From NCBI GenBank assembly GCA_946184195.1, contig CAMHEP010000048.1, forward strand, positions 1-9,934: a stretch of DNA of 9,934 nt. Direction: 5' to 3'. The notes beneath the pieces were generated by a model, which ran no database searches, was not told where the DNA came from, and saw only the letters and a program-made list of their open reading frames with translations. Source of the DNA: an uncultured Bacteroidales bacterium. GTDB lineage: Bacteria; Bacteroidota; Bacteroidia; Bacteroidales; Paludibacteraceae. A program made the position numbers and the translations under genes. Numbering within the stretch: the first letter of the stretch is position 1; the number at the start of each line of letters is the position of its first letter. This document shows positions 1 to 6,567 of this stretch, piece after piece.

Positions 1-22
1 GGTTCGACTCCGGGTTGGACAA
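1..22 (+). tRNA. 3' end of a tRNA (partial), probably tRNA-Gln
   Basis: The first bases read as a T-arm and acceptor strand: T-loop TTCGACT (3-9), T-stem 3' half CCGGG (10-14), acceptor 3' half TTGGACA (15-21) and discriminator A at 22. The next bases are CAA, so CCA is not encoded, as is common in Bacteroidota. An acceptor ending in C71-A72 implies a 5' strand TGTCCAA with a weak U1-A72 pair, a hallmark of glutamine tRNAs; that identity is inferred. The anticodon lies outside the window. Confidence 0.6.
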
Positions 23-23
23 C

Positions 24-47
24 AAAGCGTTCGGCAACGAACGCTTT
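24..47 (+). other. Perfect 10-bp hairpin with GCAA tetraloop
   Basis: AAAGCGTTCG (24-33) and CGAACGCTTT (38-47) are exact reverse complements closing a GCAA (GNRA-type) loop. It starts two bases after the tRNA discriminator. The 3' side is followed by CGTGTCC, not a U-tract, so it is not a canonical intrinsic terminator. It may mark the tRNA 3' end for processing, or be the first element of a structured leader for the L25 operon. Confidence 0.6.
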
Positions 48-49
48 CG

Positions 50-68
50 TGTCCTCAAAAGGGGGACA
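50..68 (+). other. Second leader hairpin
   Basis: TGTCCTC (50-56) pairs with GGGGACA (62-68), with one T.G wobble, around a short A-rich loop (57-61). The TGTCC strand also repeats the inferred 5' acceptor strand of the upstream tRNA. It could therefore pair alternatively with GGACA at 17-21. Whether this switch is real is inference. Confidence 0.4.
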
Positions 69-88
69 GCGTGATGATAAGTAAGGTT

Positions 89-105
89 TGTCGCAATGAG
101 TGACA
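89..105 (+). other. Third leader hairpin (weak)
   Basis: TGTCGC (89-94) pairs with GTGACA (100-105) around the loop AATGA, with one G.T wobble. It is short and could be chance. It is listed because it makes three consecutive hairpins between the tRNA and the L25 start codon. No TAnnTTTG promoter element is evident in 48-138. Confidence 0.3.
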
Positions 106-138
106 CCTGAATAAAGTAACACTAACAAACAACAAACA

Positions 139-714
139 ATGAAGACATTTCAATTAGTAGGTACTCCCCGTTCGGAGTATGGCAAGAAAGCCGCTAAGGC
201 TCTGCGTCAGGAGGCTTTGGTTCCCTGCAACCTGTATGGTCTGGGAGAGAACATTACTTTCACCGTTAACGAGGCTGATGTTCGCAAAATGATTTACACT
301 CCCGACACGTTGGCTATCGAGCTCACTATCGGTGACACCAAAAAGATGGCAGTTATCAAGGAGTTGCAATTCCACCCCATCAGTGAGCGTCTGCTGCATA
401 TCGACTTCCTTGAGGTTAACGAGAAGAAGCCTGTTACGGTAGCTATCCCCGTTCAGTTGATCGGTCACGCCGAAGGTGTTAAAGCCGGTGGTAAGTTGAG
501 CCTCGAGATGCGCAAACTGAAAGTGAACGGTATCTATACTCAAATCCCTGACCGTGTTGTGATTGACGTTACCGAGTTGGGGCTGGGTAAGAAATTGGCT
601 GTACAGGACGTGAAGATGGCTGAGGGTCTGAAGCTTATGAACGTGCAAGATGCATGTGTAGCCCAAGTGAAAGCTACTCGCGCCAGCGCTGCCGCAGCCG
701 CTACTGCTGAATAA
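139..714 (+). CDS. rplY: 50S ribosomal protein L25 / general stress protein Ctc
   Basis: A 191-residue protein of the long (Ctc/TL5) form of L25, which binds 5S rRNA in the central protuberance of the 50S subunit. Residues about 1-92 form the 5S-binding domain; the family signature ELQFHPISERLLHIDF falls at 75-90. Residues about 98-180 form the beta-rich Ctc domain, including PVQLIGHAEGVKAGGKLS (104-121). The tail (182-190) is Ala-rich low complexity, common in this family. The start codon follows an A/C-rich leader (AACAAACAACAAACA) with no Shine-Dalgarno, normal for Bacteroidota. It is the first gene of a six-gene cluster, 11 nt before pth. The ctc-pth pairing is also known in Bacilli. No promoter is evident directly upstream, so read-through from the tRNA is possible. 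Confidence 0.96.
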   Translation: MKTFQLVGTPRSEYGKKAAKALRQEALVPCNLYGLGENITFTVNEADVRKMIYTPDTLAIELTIGDTKKMAVIKELQFHPISERLLHIDFLEVNEKKPVTVAIPVQLIGHAEGVKAGGKLSLEMRKLKVNGIYTQIPDRVVIDVTELGLGKKLAVQDVKMAEGLKLMNVQDACVAQVKATRASAAAAATAE

Positions 715-725
715 GCAAGTTAAGA

Positions 726-1292
726 ATGAATAAATACCTGATTGTCGGACTCGGTAATATCGGCGACGAATACCGGGACACCCGACACAACATAGGATTC
801 AAAATGTTGGACGCTTTTGCCGAAGCGTCCAACGTTACTTTTGAAGATAGACGATACGGTTTTGTAGGTCGATGCCGCGTGAAGAATGCGGAGATGGTGT
901 TGCTCAAACCATCTACCTATATGAACCTGAGTGGTAATGCTGTTCGCTATTGGATGCAGGAGGAGAAGATTCCGCTGGAGAATTTGCTCGTGCTGGTGGA
1001 CGACCTCAACATCCCCTTCGGCACGATACGCATCCGCAAACAAGGTAGTGCCGGCGGACATAACGGACTGAAACATATTGAGCAGGTGTTAGGAACTGCC
1101 AACTACGCCCGTATCCGTTTCGGTATAGGTAACGAATACACCCGCGGCGCACAGATTGGTTATGTACTCGGTCAGTGGACGGAGGATGAAGAGAAAATAT
1201 TGCCGGACAGACTGGCTGTCATCAAGGAAATCATACCATCCTTCTGCCTGCAAGGAATTGACCGTACAATGAATCAATACAATGGTAAATAA
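726..1292 (+). CDS. pth: Peptidyl-tRNA hydrolase
   Basis: A 188-residue bacterial Pth, a normal family length. It hydrolyses the ester bond of peptidyl-tRNAs dropped or released from ribosomes and recycles the tRNA. The N-terminal signature VGLGNIGDEY...TRHNIGF is complete. Active-site residues by comparison with the E. coli enzyme are N11, catalytic H21, N67 (in KPSTYMNLSG), D92 (in VDDLN) and N113 (in GGHNGLK). All are intact, so it should be active in the cytoplasm. The gene begins 11 nt after the L25 stop. Its 3' end overlaps the next frame by 11 nt, which suggests translational coupling to the membrane transferase downstream. Confidence 0.97.
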   Translation: MNKYLIVGLGNIGDEYRDTRHNIGFKMLDAFAEASNVTFEDRRYGFVGRCRVKNAEMVLLKPSTYMNLSGNAVRYWMQEEKIPLENLLVLVDDLNIPFGTIRIRKQGSAGGHNGLKHIEQVLGTANYARIRFGIGNEYTRGAQIGYVLGQWTEDEEKILPDRLAVIKEIIPSFCLQGIDRTMNQYNGK

Positions 1293-3234
1293 GATTTGGA
1301 ATCACACGTGGGTGGTAGCAGCATGCAACCTCATCCTCATCATGGCAGCCTATACGCTGTCACGTGTGGTTTATTATTATGCCAATATCGACCTCTATCC
1401 GAATGTGGATAGTGCTCATCTGTGGGAAATGTTACTTGGCGGCATGCGTTTTGACCTAACCGCCATGCTTTATTTAAGCGCGTTGTACCTGGTGCTGATG
1501 CTCCTTCCCCTGCCATGGCAATGGCGCAGCAATCGTACCTACCAGACTGTGTGCAAGTGGGTGCTGTTAGTGCCCAACCTCATCGGTCTCATCGCCAATA
1601 CCGCAGATACTGTCTATATCCGTTTTTCCGGAAGAAGGACGGACTATAGTGTCTTTCAGGAGTTTAGCCATGAGAGCAATATCGCGTCCATCCTATGGAC
1701 AAGCCTGTGGCAGTACTGGTACCTGACGCTCTTTTTCATCGTGTTAGCTGCCGTACTGATAGGCTGTTGCCGTAGCGTCAAAGCCGATAACTATCATCCC
1801 CGGGTATGGTTTTACTACCCCTTCGAGACGGCTCTGCTGCTGGTCAGCATTTACTTCACAGTCATCGGCATACGTGGAGGATTCGGTGCCTACACACGAC
1901 CCATCACGATGAGCAATGCACTGCAATACACCAATACACCCCAAGAGGCTGCCATCGTGCTCAACACCCCATTCTCCATCATGCGTTCCACCGAGGGTAA
2001 GGTGTACAAAGACCCGCACTATTTTGAGCGCGAAGAGTTGGAGAGCATCATGACTCCTATTCGCATTCCTAACCAAGGGGGGCTGCAGAAAAAGAATGTA
2101 GTGGTTTTTATTCTGGAGAGTTTCTCCAAGGAATATATCGGCTTTTTTAATAAGGAACTGGATGGCGGCACCTACCGCGGTTACACCCCATTCCTCGATT
2201 CACTCTGTGAGCATTCCGTCACCTATCGCTATTCGTTTGCTTCGGGCAGGAAGTCGATTGATGCGATGCCCTCTGTGCTATCCTCCATACCGATGCTCAT
2301 TGAGCCGTATATCCTCACTCCATATTCCACGAATAACGTTTCATCTATTGCTGCATGCCTGGGGAAGGAGGGCTACACAACCGCCTTCTTCCACGGTGCA
2401 CCCAACGGAAGTATGGGATTTCAAGCATATGCCCGCAGTGCCGGTTTTGCCCGCTACTACGGCATGGACGAATACGATGGACCGGAAGCTTTCGACGGTA
2501 CATGGGCCATATGGGATGAGGAGTTCTTGCAATACTATGCCCGTACCATGAGCACGATGCCGGAGCCGTTCATGACAGCCGTCTTCACCGCCTCGAGCCA
2601 CCACCCTTTCCGAGTGCCTCAACGTTATCAAGGGGTATTCCCTGAAGGCGAAGACCCCATCCATCCCTGTATCGGATACTCGGACAACGCTTTGAGACAA
2701 TTCTTCTCCTATGCCAAGACACAACCTTGGTACGAAAACACGCTCTTTGTGCTCACTGCCGACCATACCAACCACCTCACTCACCCTGAATACCTGACCG
2801 CCAAGGGCGTTTACGAAGTGCCCATCATCTTCTTCGACCCAAGTCATCCTGAAGGTGACCTGCGCTCTACCGTCATGAGTCAAACCGATATCATGCCATC
2901 CGTATTAAGTTATTTGGGCTATGATAAACCCTATTTCTCGTTTGGAGAAGACGGCATTCGTGCGGATAAGCAGCACCCGTATGCCATTTGCTACAACAAT
3001 GCTTTTCAGTTGATGTCCTACAAACTGCTTATCCAATTTGACGGGCAGCAAGTCCTCGGCATCTACGACTATAGTTCAGATCCGTTGCTCCAAATCAACC
3101 ATCGGGACGACTGGCAGCAGAGGGAGGATGTGAGCGAGATGCTCCGTTACCTCAAGGCATACGTCCAGCAATATATAACCCGAATGATTGACAACCGTTT
3201 AACCGTTGAGACTGATGGAAACACGAGTCGATAA
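1282..3234 (+). CDS. Membrane LTA synthase/MdoB-like phospho-transferase (alkaline phosphatase superfamily)
   Basis: A 650-residue protein with about five hydrophobic helices near 10-32, 58-77, 91-108, 145-165 and 182-198. A catalytic domain follows, probably periplasmic, from about 270. The domain looks like the LtaS/MdoB group (COG1368): metal ligand E279 in ILESFS, candidate nucleophile S325 in GRKSIDAMPS, conserved W408 in GTWAIWDEEF, H440/H441 in ASSHHPF and the metal pair D494-H495 in LTADHTNH. LtaS uses Thr at the nucleophile position; serine here is inferred by alignment. There is no C/S-X-P-X-R motif, so a formylglycine sulfatase is unlikely. The substrate is unknown; transfer of phosphoglycerol or phosphoethanolamine to an envelope glycan or lipid is the family-level guess. 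Its frame overlaps pth by 11 nt and the S4 gene by 20 nt, so it is locked into the translation operon. Confidence 0.85.
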   Translation: MVNKIWNHTWVVAACNLILIMAAYTLSRVVYYYANIDLYPNVDSAHLWEMLLGGMRFDLTAMLYLSALYLVLMLLPLPWQWRSNRTYQTVCKWVLLVPNLIGLIANTADTVYIRFSGRRTDYSVFQEFSHESNIASILWTSLWQYWYLTLFFIVLAAVLIGCCRSVKADNYHPRVWFYYPFETALLLVSIYFTVIGIRGGFGAYTRPITMSNALQYTNTPQEAAIVLNTPFSIMRSTEGKVYKDPHYFEREELESIMTPIRIPNQGGLQKKNVVVFILESFSKEYIGFFNKELDGGTYRGYTPFLDSLCEHSVTYRYSFASGRKSIDAMPSVLSSIPMLIEPYILTPYSTNNVSSIAACLGKEGYTTAFFHGAPNGSMGFQAYARSAGFARYYGMDEYDGPEAFDGTWAIWDEEFLQYYARTMSTMPEPFMTAVFTASSHHPFRVPQRYQGVFPEGEDPIHPCIGYSDNALRQFFSYAKTQPWYENTLFVLTADHTNHLTHPEYLTAKGVYEVPIIFFDPSHPEGDLRSTVMSQTDIMPSVLSYLGYDKPYFSFGEDGIRADKQHPYAICYNNAFQLMSYKLLIQFDGQQVLGIYDYSSDPLLQINHRDDWQQREDVSEMLRYLKAYVQQYITRMIDNRLTVETDGNTSR

Positions 3235-3640
3235 ATACCTCTTTGCCATGCGTATCTACAAGACGCGCTCCATTGCCGCCGATGCTTGTAAGAAAGGGCG
3301 AGTGACCATGCATGGCGTGGAACTAAAGCCTTCACGCACTTTCCATGTGGGGGATAAATTCTCCGTCAGAAAAGGTCTCATCACTTATAGCTACGAGGTC
3401 TTGCAACTCAGCGAGAACCGCCTGGGGGCCAAACTCGTGCCGGATTACCTGAGAGATATCACCGCCAAGGACCAATTGGAACTGTTGGAACTGGCTAAGT
3501 TAGCCGGACAGAGTGGCAGAGACCGAGGTACAGGACGTCCAACTAAGAAAGACAGACGGGAAATAGAACAGTTTATCAGCGATGACTGGTACGACAATAT
3601 GGATGATTATGACGCTGAATTAGATAATATTGACGAATAG
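3215..3640 (+). CDS. hslR: S4-domain RNA-binding protein, Hsp15 family
   Basis: A 141-residue protein. I chose the ATG at 3215 (METRVDKYLF) over an in-frame TTG at 3206, because family members start just before the RVDKWLW-like motif. The S4 domain (about 4-60) contains RVDKYLFAMRIYKTRS and ACKKGRVTMHGVELKPSRTF. The Hsp15-specific basic motif GRPTKKDRREIEQF lies at 107-120 and parallels RRPDKKERRDLLRF of E. coli Hsp15. E. coli Hsp15 binds free 50S subunits carrying a nascent chain on tRNA; the Bacillus relative RqcP acts in ribosome quality control. A very acidic tail (123-141, ten Asp/Glu) follows. The frame overlaps the transferase by 20 nt and ends 3 nt before the next gene. Placement near pth fits a stalled-ribosome role, which is inference. 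Confidence 0.9.
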   Translation: METRVDKYLFAMRIYKTRSIAADACKKGRVTMHGVELKPSRTFHVGDKFSVRKGLITYSYEVLQLSENRLGAKLVPDYLRDITAKDQLELLELAKLAGQSGRDRGTGRPTKKDRREIEQFISDDWYDNMDDYDAELDNIDE

Positions 3641-3643
3641 ACC

Positions 3644-4102
3644 ATGAAATCCAAACGAGATAATATAGCCGAATATATCCTATATCTATGGCAGATAGAG
3701 GATTACCTGCGCGCTTTCCCCGATAAGGCGGACGGAAATCAGGAATTACAAGACCTGAGTAACATGATGCATAATGAGGGGATTATGGATGGCGGACACC
3801 TGCAGATTGCTAAAAACGCTTTGCAGGAGATGGAGGAACTGCACGAGGAACTGCTCGACACAGAGGCCCCCTATCGCGCTGTCATACTACATGTTCGCCC
3901 GTCGCTGAACCTACTGAAAGCCAAAACCGACAATCCCACCATGTCCGATGTGGAGGCTTGTCTGGTTTTGCTGTATCAAGTGATGCTCCTGCGTTTGCAA
4001 AAACGCGAGATTAGTGAAGATACGGAAGTCGTTGTGAAAGACGCTACCCAACTACTCCGATTCCTCAGTAAAACCTACTATGACAACCAAACAGAGATTT
4101 GA
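3644..4102 (+). CDS. DUF4924-like conserved hypothetical protein
   Basis: A 152-residue, probably all-helical soluble protein with no signal peptide or membrane segment. The opening KRDNIAEYILYLWQIEDYLRAF and the central acidic-helical part resemble a Bacteroidota-restricted family that I recall as DUF4924. No catalytic motif is visible and no function is known to me. Helices near 60-75 (IAKNALQEMEELHEELL) and 105-125 look amphipathic. It starts 3 nt after the S4 gene and overlaps nth by 23 nt, so it is very likely co-translated with endonuclease III. The family name is from memory; the gene call itself is secure. Confidence 0.8.
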   Translation: MKSKRDNIAEYILYLWQIEDYLRAFPDKADGNQELQDLSNMMHNEGIMDGGHLQIAKNALQEMEELHEELLDTEAPYRAVILHVRPSLNLLKAKTDNPTMSDVEACLVLLYQVMLLRLQKREISEDTEVVVKDATQLLRFLSKTYYDNQTEI

Positions 4103-4721
4103 GTACGTACTCGCATGGTTTGAAAAAAACATGCCCGTTGCCGAGTCGGAGTTGCAGTATAGCAACCCCTTCGAACTCCTTGTCGCTGTGATGCTTTCCG
4201 CGCAATGCACTGACAAAAGGGTGAACATGGTTACACCGGCACTCTTTCAGGCTTTCCCTACTCCACAAACTATGGCGGAAGCCGGAAAAGAGGGCATTCT
4301 ACCCTATATCCAATCCATCAGTTACCCCAATGCCAAGGCGGAACACTTGGCGGGAATGGCAGAAAAACTCGTCCGCGATTTCTGCGGTCAAGTGCCTGAT
4401 ACGGTGGAAGAACTCACCACCCTACCCGGCGTAGGACGCAAGACTGCCAATGTCATTTGTGCCGTCATTTGGCAGAAACCCACCATGGCAGTGGATACCC
4501 ATATCTTCCGTGTCTCGGAGCGGATCGGACTCACCTCCGGCAGCAAGAATCCGCTGCAGACTGAGCGGCAACTGGTAAAATACATTCCCGAGAACATCAT
4601 ACCGAAAGCGCACCATTGGCTTCTGCTTCATGGACGCTATACCTGCCAAGCACGCAAACCAAAATGCGAGGCTTGCGGCCTCGCATCGGCTTGTCGGCAT
4701 TTCGCCAATCAAAAATACTGA
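4080..4721 (+). CDS. nth: Endonuclease III (DNA glycosylase/AP lyase)
   Basis: A 213-residue base-excision-repair enzyme that removes oxidised pyrimidines and cleaves abasic sites. The helix-hairpin-helix LPGVGRKTANV (115-125) carries the catalytic lysine K121. The conserved aspartate D139 lies in MAVDTHIFRV. The C-terminal 4Fe-4S cluster has the canonical C-X6-C-X2-C-X5-C spacing at C189, C196, C199 and C205. Early motifs FELLVAVMLSAQCTDKRVN are typical. All key residues are present, so it should be a full bifunctional glycosylase. It overlaps the DUF4924-like gene by 23 nt and is the last gene of the plus-strand cluster, facing a convergent transporter gene. Confidence 0.97.
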   Translation: MTTKQRFEYVLAWFEKNMPVAESELQYSNPFELLVAVMLSAQCTDKRVNMVTPALFQAFPTPQTMAEAGKEGILPYIQSISYPNAKAEHLAGMAEKLVRDFCGQVPDTVEELTTLPGVGRKTANVICAVIWQKPTMAVDTHIFRVSERIGLTSGSKNPLQTERQLVKYIPENIIPKAHHWLLLHGRYTCQARKPKCEACGLASACRHFANQKY

Positions 4722-4747
4722 TTTTCACTTATTTGCAACGCCTTTTA

Positions 4748-4778
4748 TAGGACATACAGAGGATATCAGTATGCCCTA
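4748..4778. terminator. Candidate bidirectional terminator hairpin between convergent genes
   Basis: TAGGACATAC (4748-4757) and GTATGCCCTA (4769-4778) form a 10-bp stem around an 11-nt loop containing GATATC. The single non-Watson-Crick position is A.C on the plus-strand RNA but a G.U wobble on the minus-strand RNA, so the stem is better formed for the transporter transcript. Neither side has a clear U-tract, which weakens the call. Its place between two convergent stop codons supports it. Confidence 0.4.
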
Positions 4779-4785
4779 ATCCTAT

Positions 4786-6456
4786 TTACGCGCAAAACAA
4801 GATAACCAACAACTGTCCTGCCATGACGCGCAGGAACATGGTCACAGGATAGACGGTGGCGTAGCATACCGTCGCCTGATTATTCTTGTCGGATAGCGAC
4901 TCGGCATACGGCAGACAGGGAGCTGCCGTCATCGAACCGGTCAGCATACCCACAATCTTGAAATAGTTAATCTTGAGGCCTTTATAACCCACAGAACCAA
5001 TGATTAGCAGCGGAATCATCGTGATGAGGAAACCATAGCCGACCCATAGATAACCGCCGCTCATAATCGTCGGAATAAAGGCATCACCGGCAGTGAGACC
5101 CACCGCTGCCATAAAGAGGAGCAGACCTACTTCACGCAACATTCGGTTGGCAGATGTGGTGGCAAACGTAACCATCTTGTAGTAGGGACCGAAACGGCCA
5201 ATGAGCAGGCTCACTATCAGCGAACCGCCTGCCAGTCCGAGCTTGAAACTCTGACTCATACCGGGAATGGGGAATGGGATAGTTCCCAAGATGACGCCCA
5301 ACACGATACCGAAGAAGATAGGCAAAAGGTTGGGGATATCCAGGCGTTTGAGCTCATTACCGAATATATCCGCTACTTTCTGCACATCATTCTTATCTCC
5401 CACAATCATCACTCGGTCACCCAGTTGAAGCACCAAGTCCGGCGTGGCAAGCAGGTCTATACCGGCGCGATTGACACGGGTGATAGTGGCATGATAACTG
5501 CCGCGGAGGTCATAGTGACCGATACGTTTACCATTGCATTCGGTATTGGTCACCACAATACGACGACTCACAAGATGATCGGAGTTCTCCTTCTGCTGAT
5601 AGGAATAGGTCTGCATCTTACCCAGCAGCTTGAGCGGTTCCAAGTGCGACTTATCGGTCAGCACACGGATAGTGTCGCCATTACCGAAAATCGTAGACTG
5701 AGTGGCAACCTCGTCTGTGCCGTTTGGACGAATGACGCGCGAAACGACCATCTTCACCGGACACAGTTTCTGCAACTGCGTGAGATTCATTGGTTCCAAC
5801 TGAGGGTTATCCAATTTTATATCCACGCACACCGGTTCGTCGGACGCGGAGGAAGACTCCTTTTGGAGTCGCTCGTCCTCGGTCTCCAGATTCACACGAA
5901 ACATCCAACGTATGAGACCGAACGAGAGAATAACACCCACCACAGCGAGAGGATAAGCCACGGCATAACCAGTCGCGATAGTCGGACTATATTCACCGGT
6001 CACATCCGTGAAAGCCTGTTCCGCTGCTGCCAACGAGGGTGTGTTAATGACGGCACCGGACATGATGCCTGCCATCGTTCCCATATCAATTCCTGTCAGA
6101 TAATGAAGCGAGATGGTGCACAGGCAGCCTAAAAGTACCACTCCGGCTGCAAGCATGATGAGTTTGATTCCGCCGGACTTGAACGACGCTGCAAACGAAG
6201 GGCCTACCTGCAAACCGATAGAATAAACAAACAGAATAAGACCGAAATCCTTCGCAAAATGGGCTACCGAGGGGTCTATGGACAGACCTAACGCCGATAA
6301 GGCTATACCAACCAGCAAAACCCAGGTGATACCCAATGAGAAATGTTTGGTGCGGGCATGTTCACCAAGCCACAAACCAATTGTTATTGTGAGAGTTATG
6401 AGCAGTAACGACTGCGTGATACCCTGACTTAAAAACAGACTTTGCCAATAATTCAT
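4786..6456 (-). CDS. AspT/YidE/YbjL-family transporter with two TrkA-C domains
   Basis: A 556-residue inner-membrane protein. Two hydrophobic halves (about 10-188 and 374-554) each match the YidE/YbjL duplication domain, for example KDFGLILFVYSIGLQVGPSF (69-88) and REVGLLLFMAAVGLTAGDAF (441-460). Between them, two cytoplasmic regulator domains of TrkA-C/RCK_C type lie near 208-280 and 295-368; the second has LQLGDRVMIVGDKNDV. The repeated pattern MSGAVINTPSLAAAEQ (132-147) and LTGSMTAAPCLPYAES (505-520) marks the pseudo-symmetric core. The best-known relative is the aspartate:alanine antiporter AspT, but no decarboxylase neighbours it, so the substrate is unknown. It is the only minus-strand gene in the window, is divergent from recA, and is probably transcribed from the promoter at 6481-6512. 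Confidence 0.92.
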   Translation of the reverse strand: MNYWQSLFLSQGITQSLLLITLTITIGLWLGEHARTKHFSLGITWVLLVGIALSALGLSIDPSVAHFAKDFGLILFVYSIGLQVGPSFAASFKSGGIKLIMLAAGVVLLGCLCTISLHYLTGIDMGTMAGIMSGAVINTPSLAAAEQAFTDVTGEYSPTIATGYAVAYPLAVVGVILSFGLIRWMFRVNLETEDERLQKESSSASDEPVCVDIKLDNPQLEPMNLTQLQKLCPVKMVVSRVIRPNGTDEVATQSTIFGNGDTIRVLTDKSHLEPLKLLGKMQTYSYQQKENSDHLVSRRIVVTNTECNGKRIGHYDLRGSYHATITRVNRAGIDLLATPDLVLQLGDRVMIVGDKNDVQKVADIFGNELKRLDIPNLLPIFFGIVLGVILGTIPFPIPGMSQSFKLGLAGGSLIVSLLIGRFGPYYKMVTFATTSANRMLREVGLLLFMAAVGLTAGDAFIPTIMSGGYLWVGYGFLITMIPLLIIGSVGYKGLKINYFKIVGMLTGSMTAAPCLPYAESLSDKNNQATVCYATVYPVTMFLRVMAGQLLVILFCA

Positions 6457-6480
6457 AACGACTTAATTTCAAAAAGGGCA

Positions 6481-6512
6481 CAAAATTACGAATAAATTTG
6501 CATTAATGCAAA
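6481..6512 (-). promoter_or_regulatory. Promoter for the AspT-family transporter
   Basis: On the minus strand, TTTG (complement of 6509-6512) is followed after 20 bp by TAATTTTG (complement of 6481-6488). This matches the Bacteroides sigma-ABfr consensus TTTG-N19-21-TAnnTTTG exactly. A start site a few bases past 6481 would leave a leader of about 20 nt before the ATG at 6456. Confidence 0.7.
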
Positions 6513-6514
6513 TT
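6495..6514. promoter_or_regulatory. Perfect 20-bp palindrome joining two divergent promoters (possible operator)
   Basis: AATTTGCATTAATGCAAATT is an exact inverted repeat centred between 6504 and 6505. It holds the -33 TTTG of the recA promoter (6497-6500) and that of the transporter promoter (6509-6512). Only part of the symmetry is forced by the two -33 elements; the extra paired bases could be a dimeric regulator site. It does not resemble the LexA boxes I know. Confidence 0.55.
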
Positions 6515-6528
6515 ATTTTGTAACTTTG
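6497..6528 (+). promoter_or_regulatory. recA promoter
   Basis: TTTG (6497-6500), a 20-bp spacer, then TAACTTTG (6521-6528) match the Bacteroides primary-sigma consensus. A start site near 6534 gives a leader of about 33 nt. The leader is very AT-rich (AATATATAATATATAAG) and ends in AAGGAAG (6558-6564), a purine-rich stretch 3 nt before the recA ATG. That is unusually Shine-Dalgarno-like for this phylum. Confidence 0.8.
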
Positions 6529-6567
6529 CACCAAATTATTCACAATATATAATATATAAGGAAGACA

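Noticed and set aside
24..47. The strong hairpin read as a classic intrinsic terminator after the tRNA.
   Set aside because: The stem is followed by CGTGTCC and not by a U-tract, so the canonical signature is missing. It is listed as a structure only.
82..90. TAAGGTTTG as a promoter -7 element for rplY.
   Set aside because: It has three bases between TA and TTTG instead of two, and no TTTG lies about 20 bp upstream.
2341..2883. A 180-codon minus-strand open frame, and a 129-codon plus-strand frame (2162-2551), inside the LtaS-like gene.
   Set aside because: Both lie within the well-supported membrane-enzyme gene and lack any domain or start context.
3206..3214. TTG start for the Hsp15-like gene.
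   Set aside because: The ATG three codons downstream fits the family N-terminus better, and TTG starts are rare in this phylum.
5425..6132. A 235-codon plus-strand open frame opposite the transporter gene.
   Set aside because: It is fully antisense to a gene with clear family motifs, and its product is His/Arg/Thr-rich with no recognisable domain. It is a by-product of codon bias.
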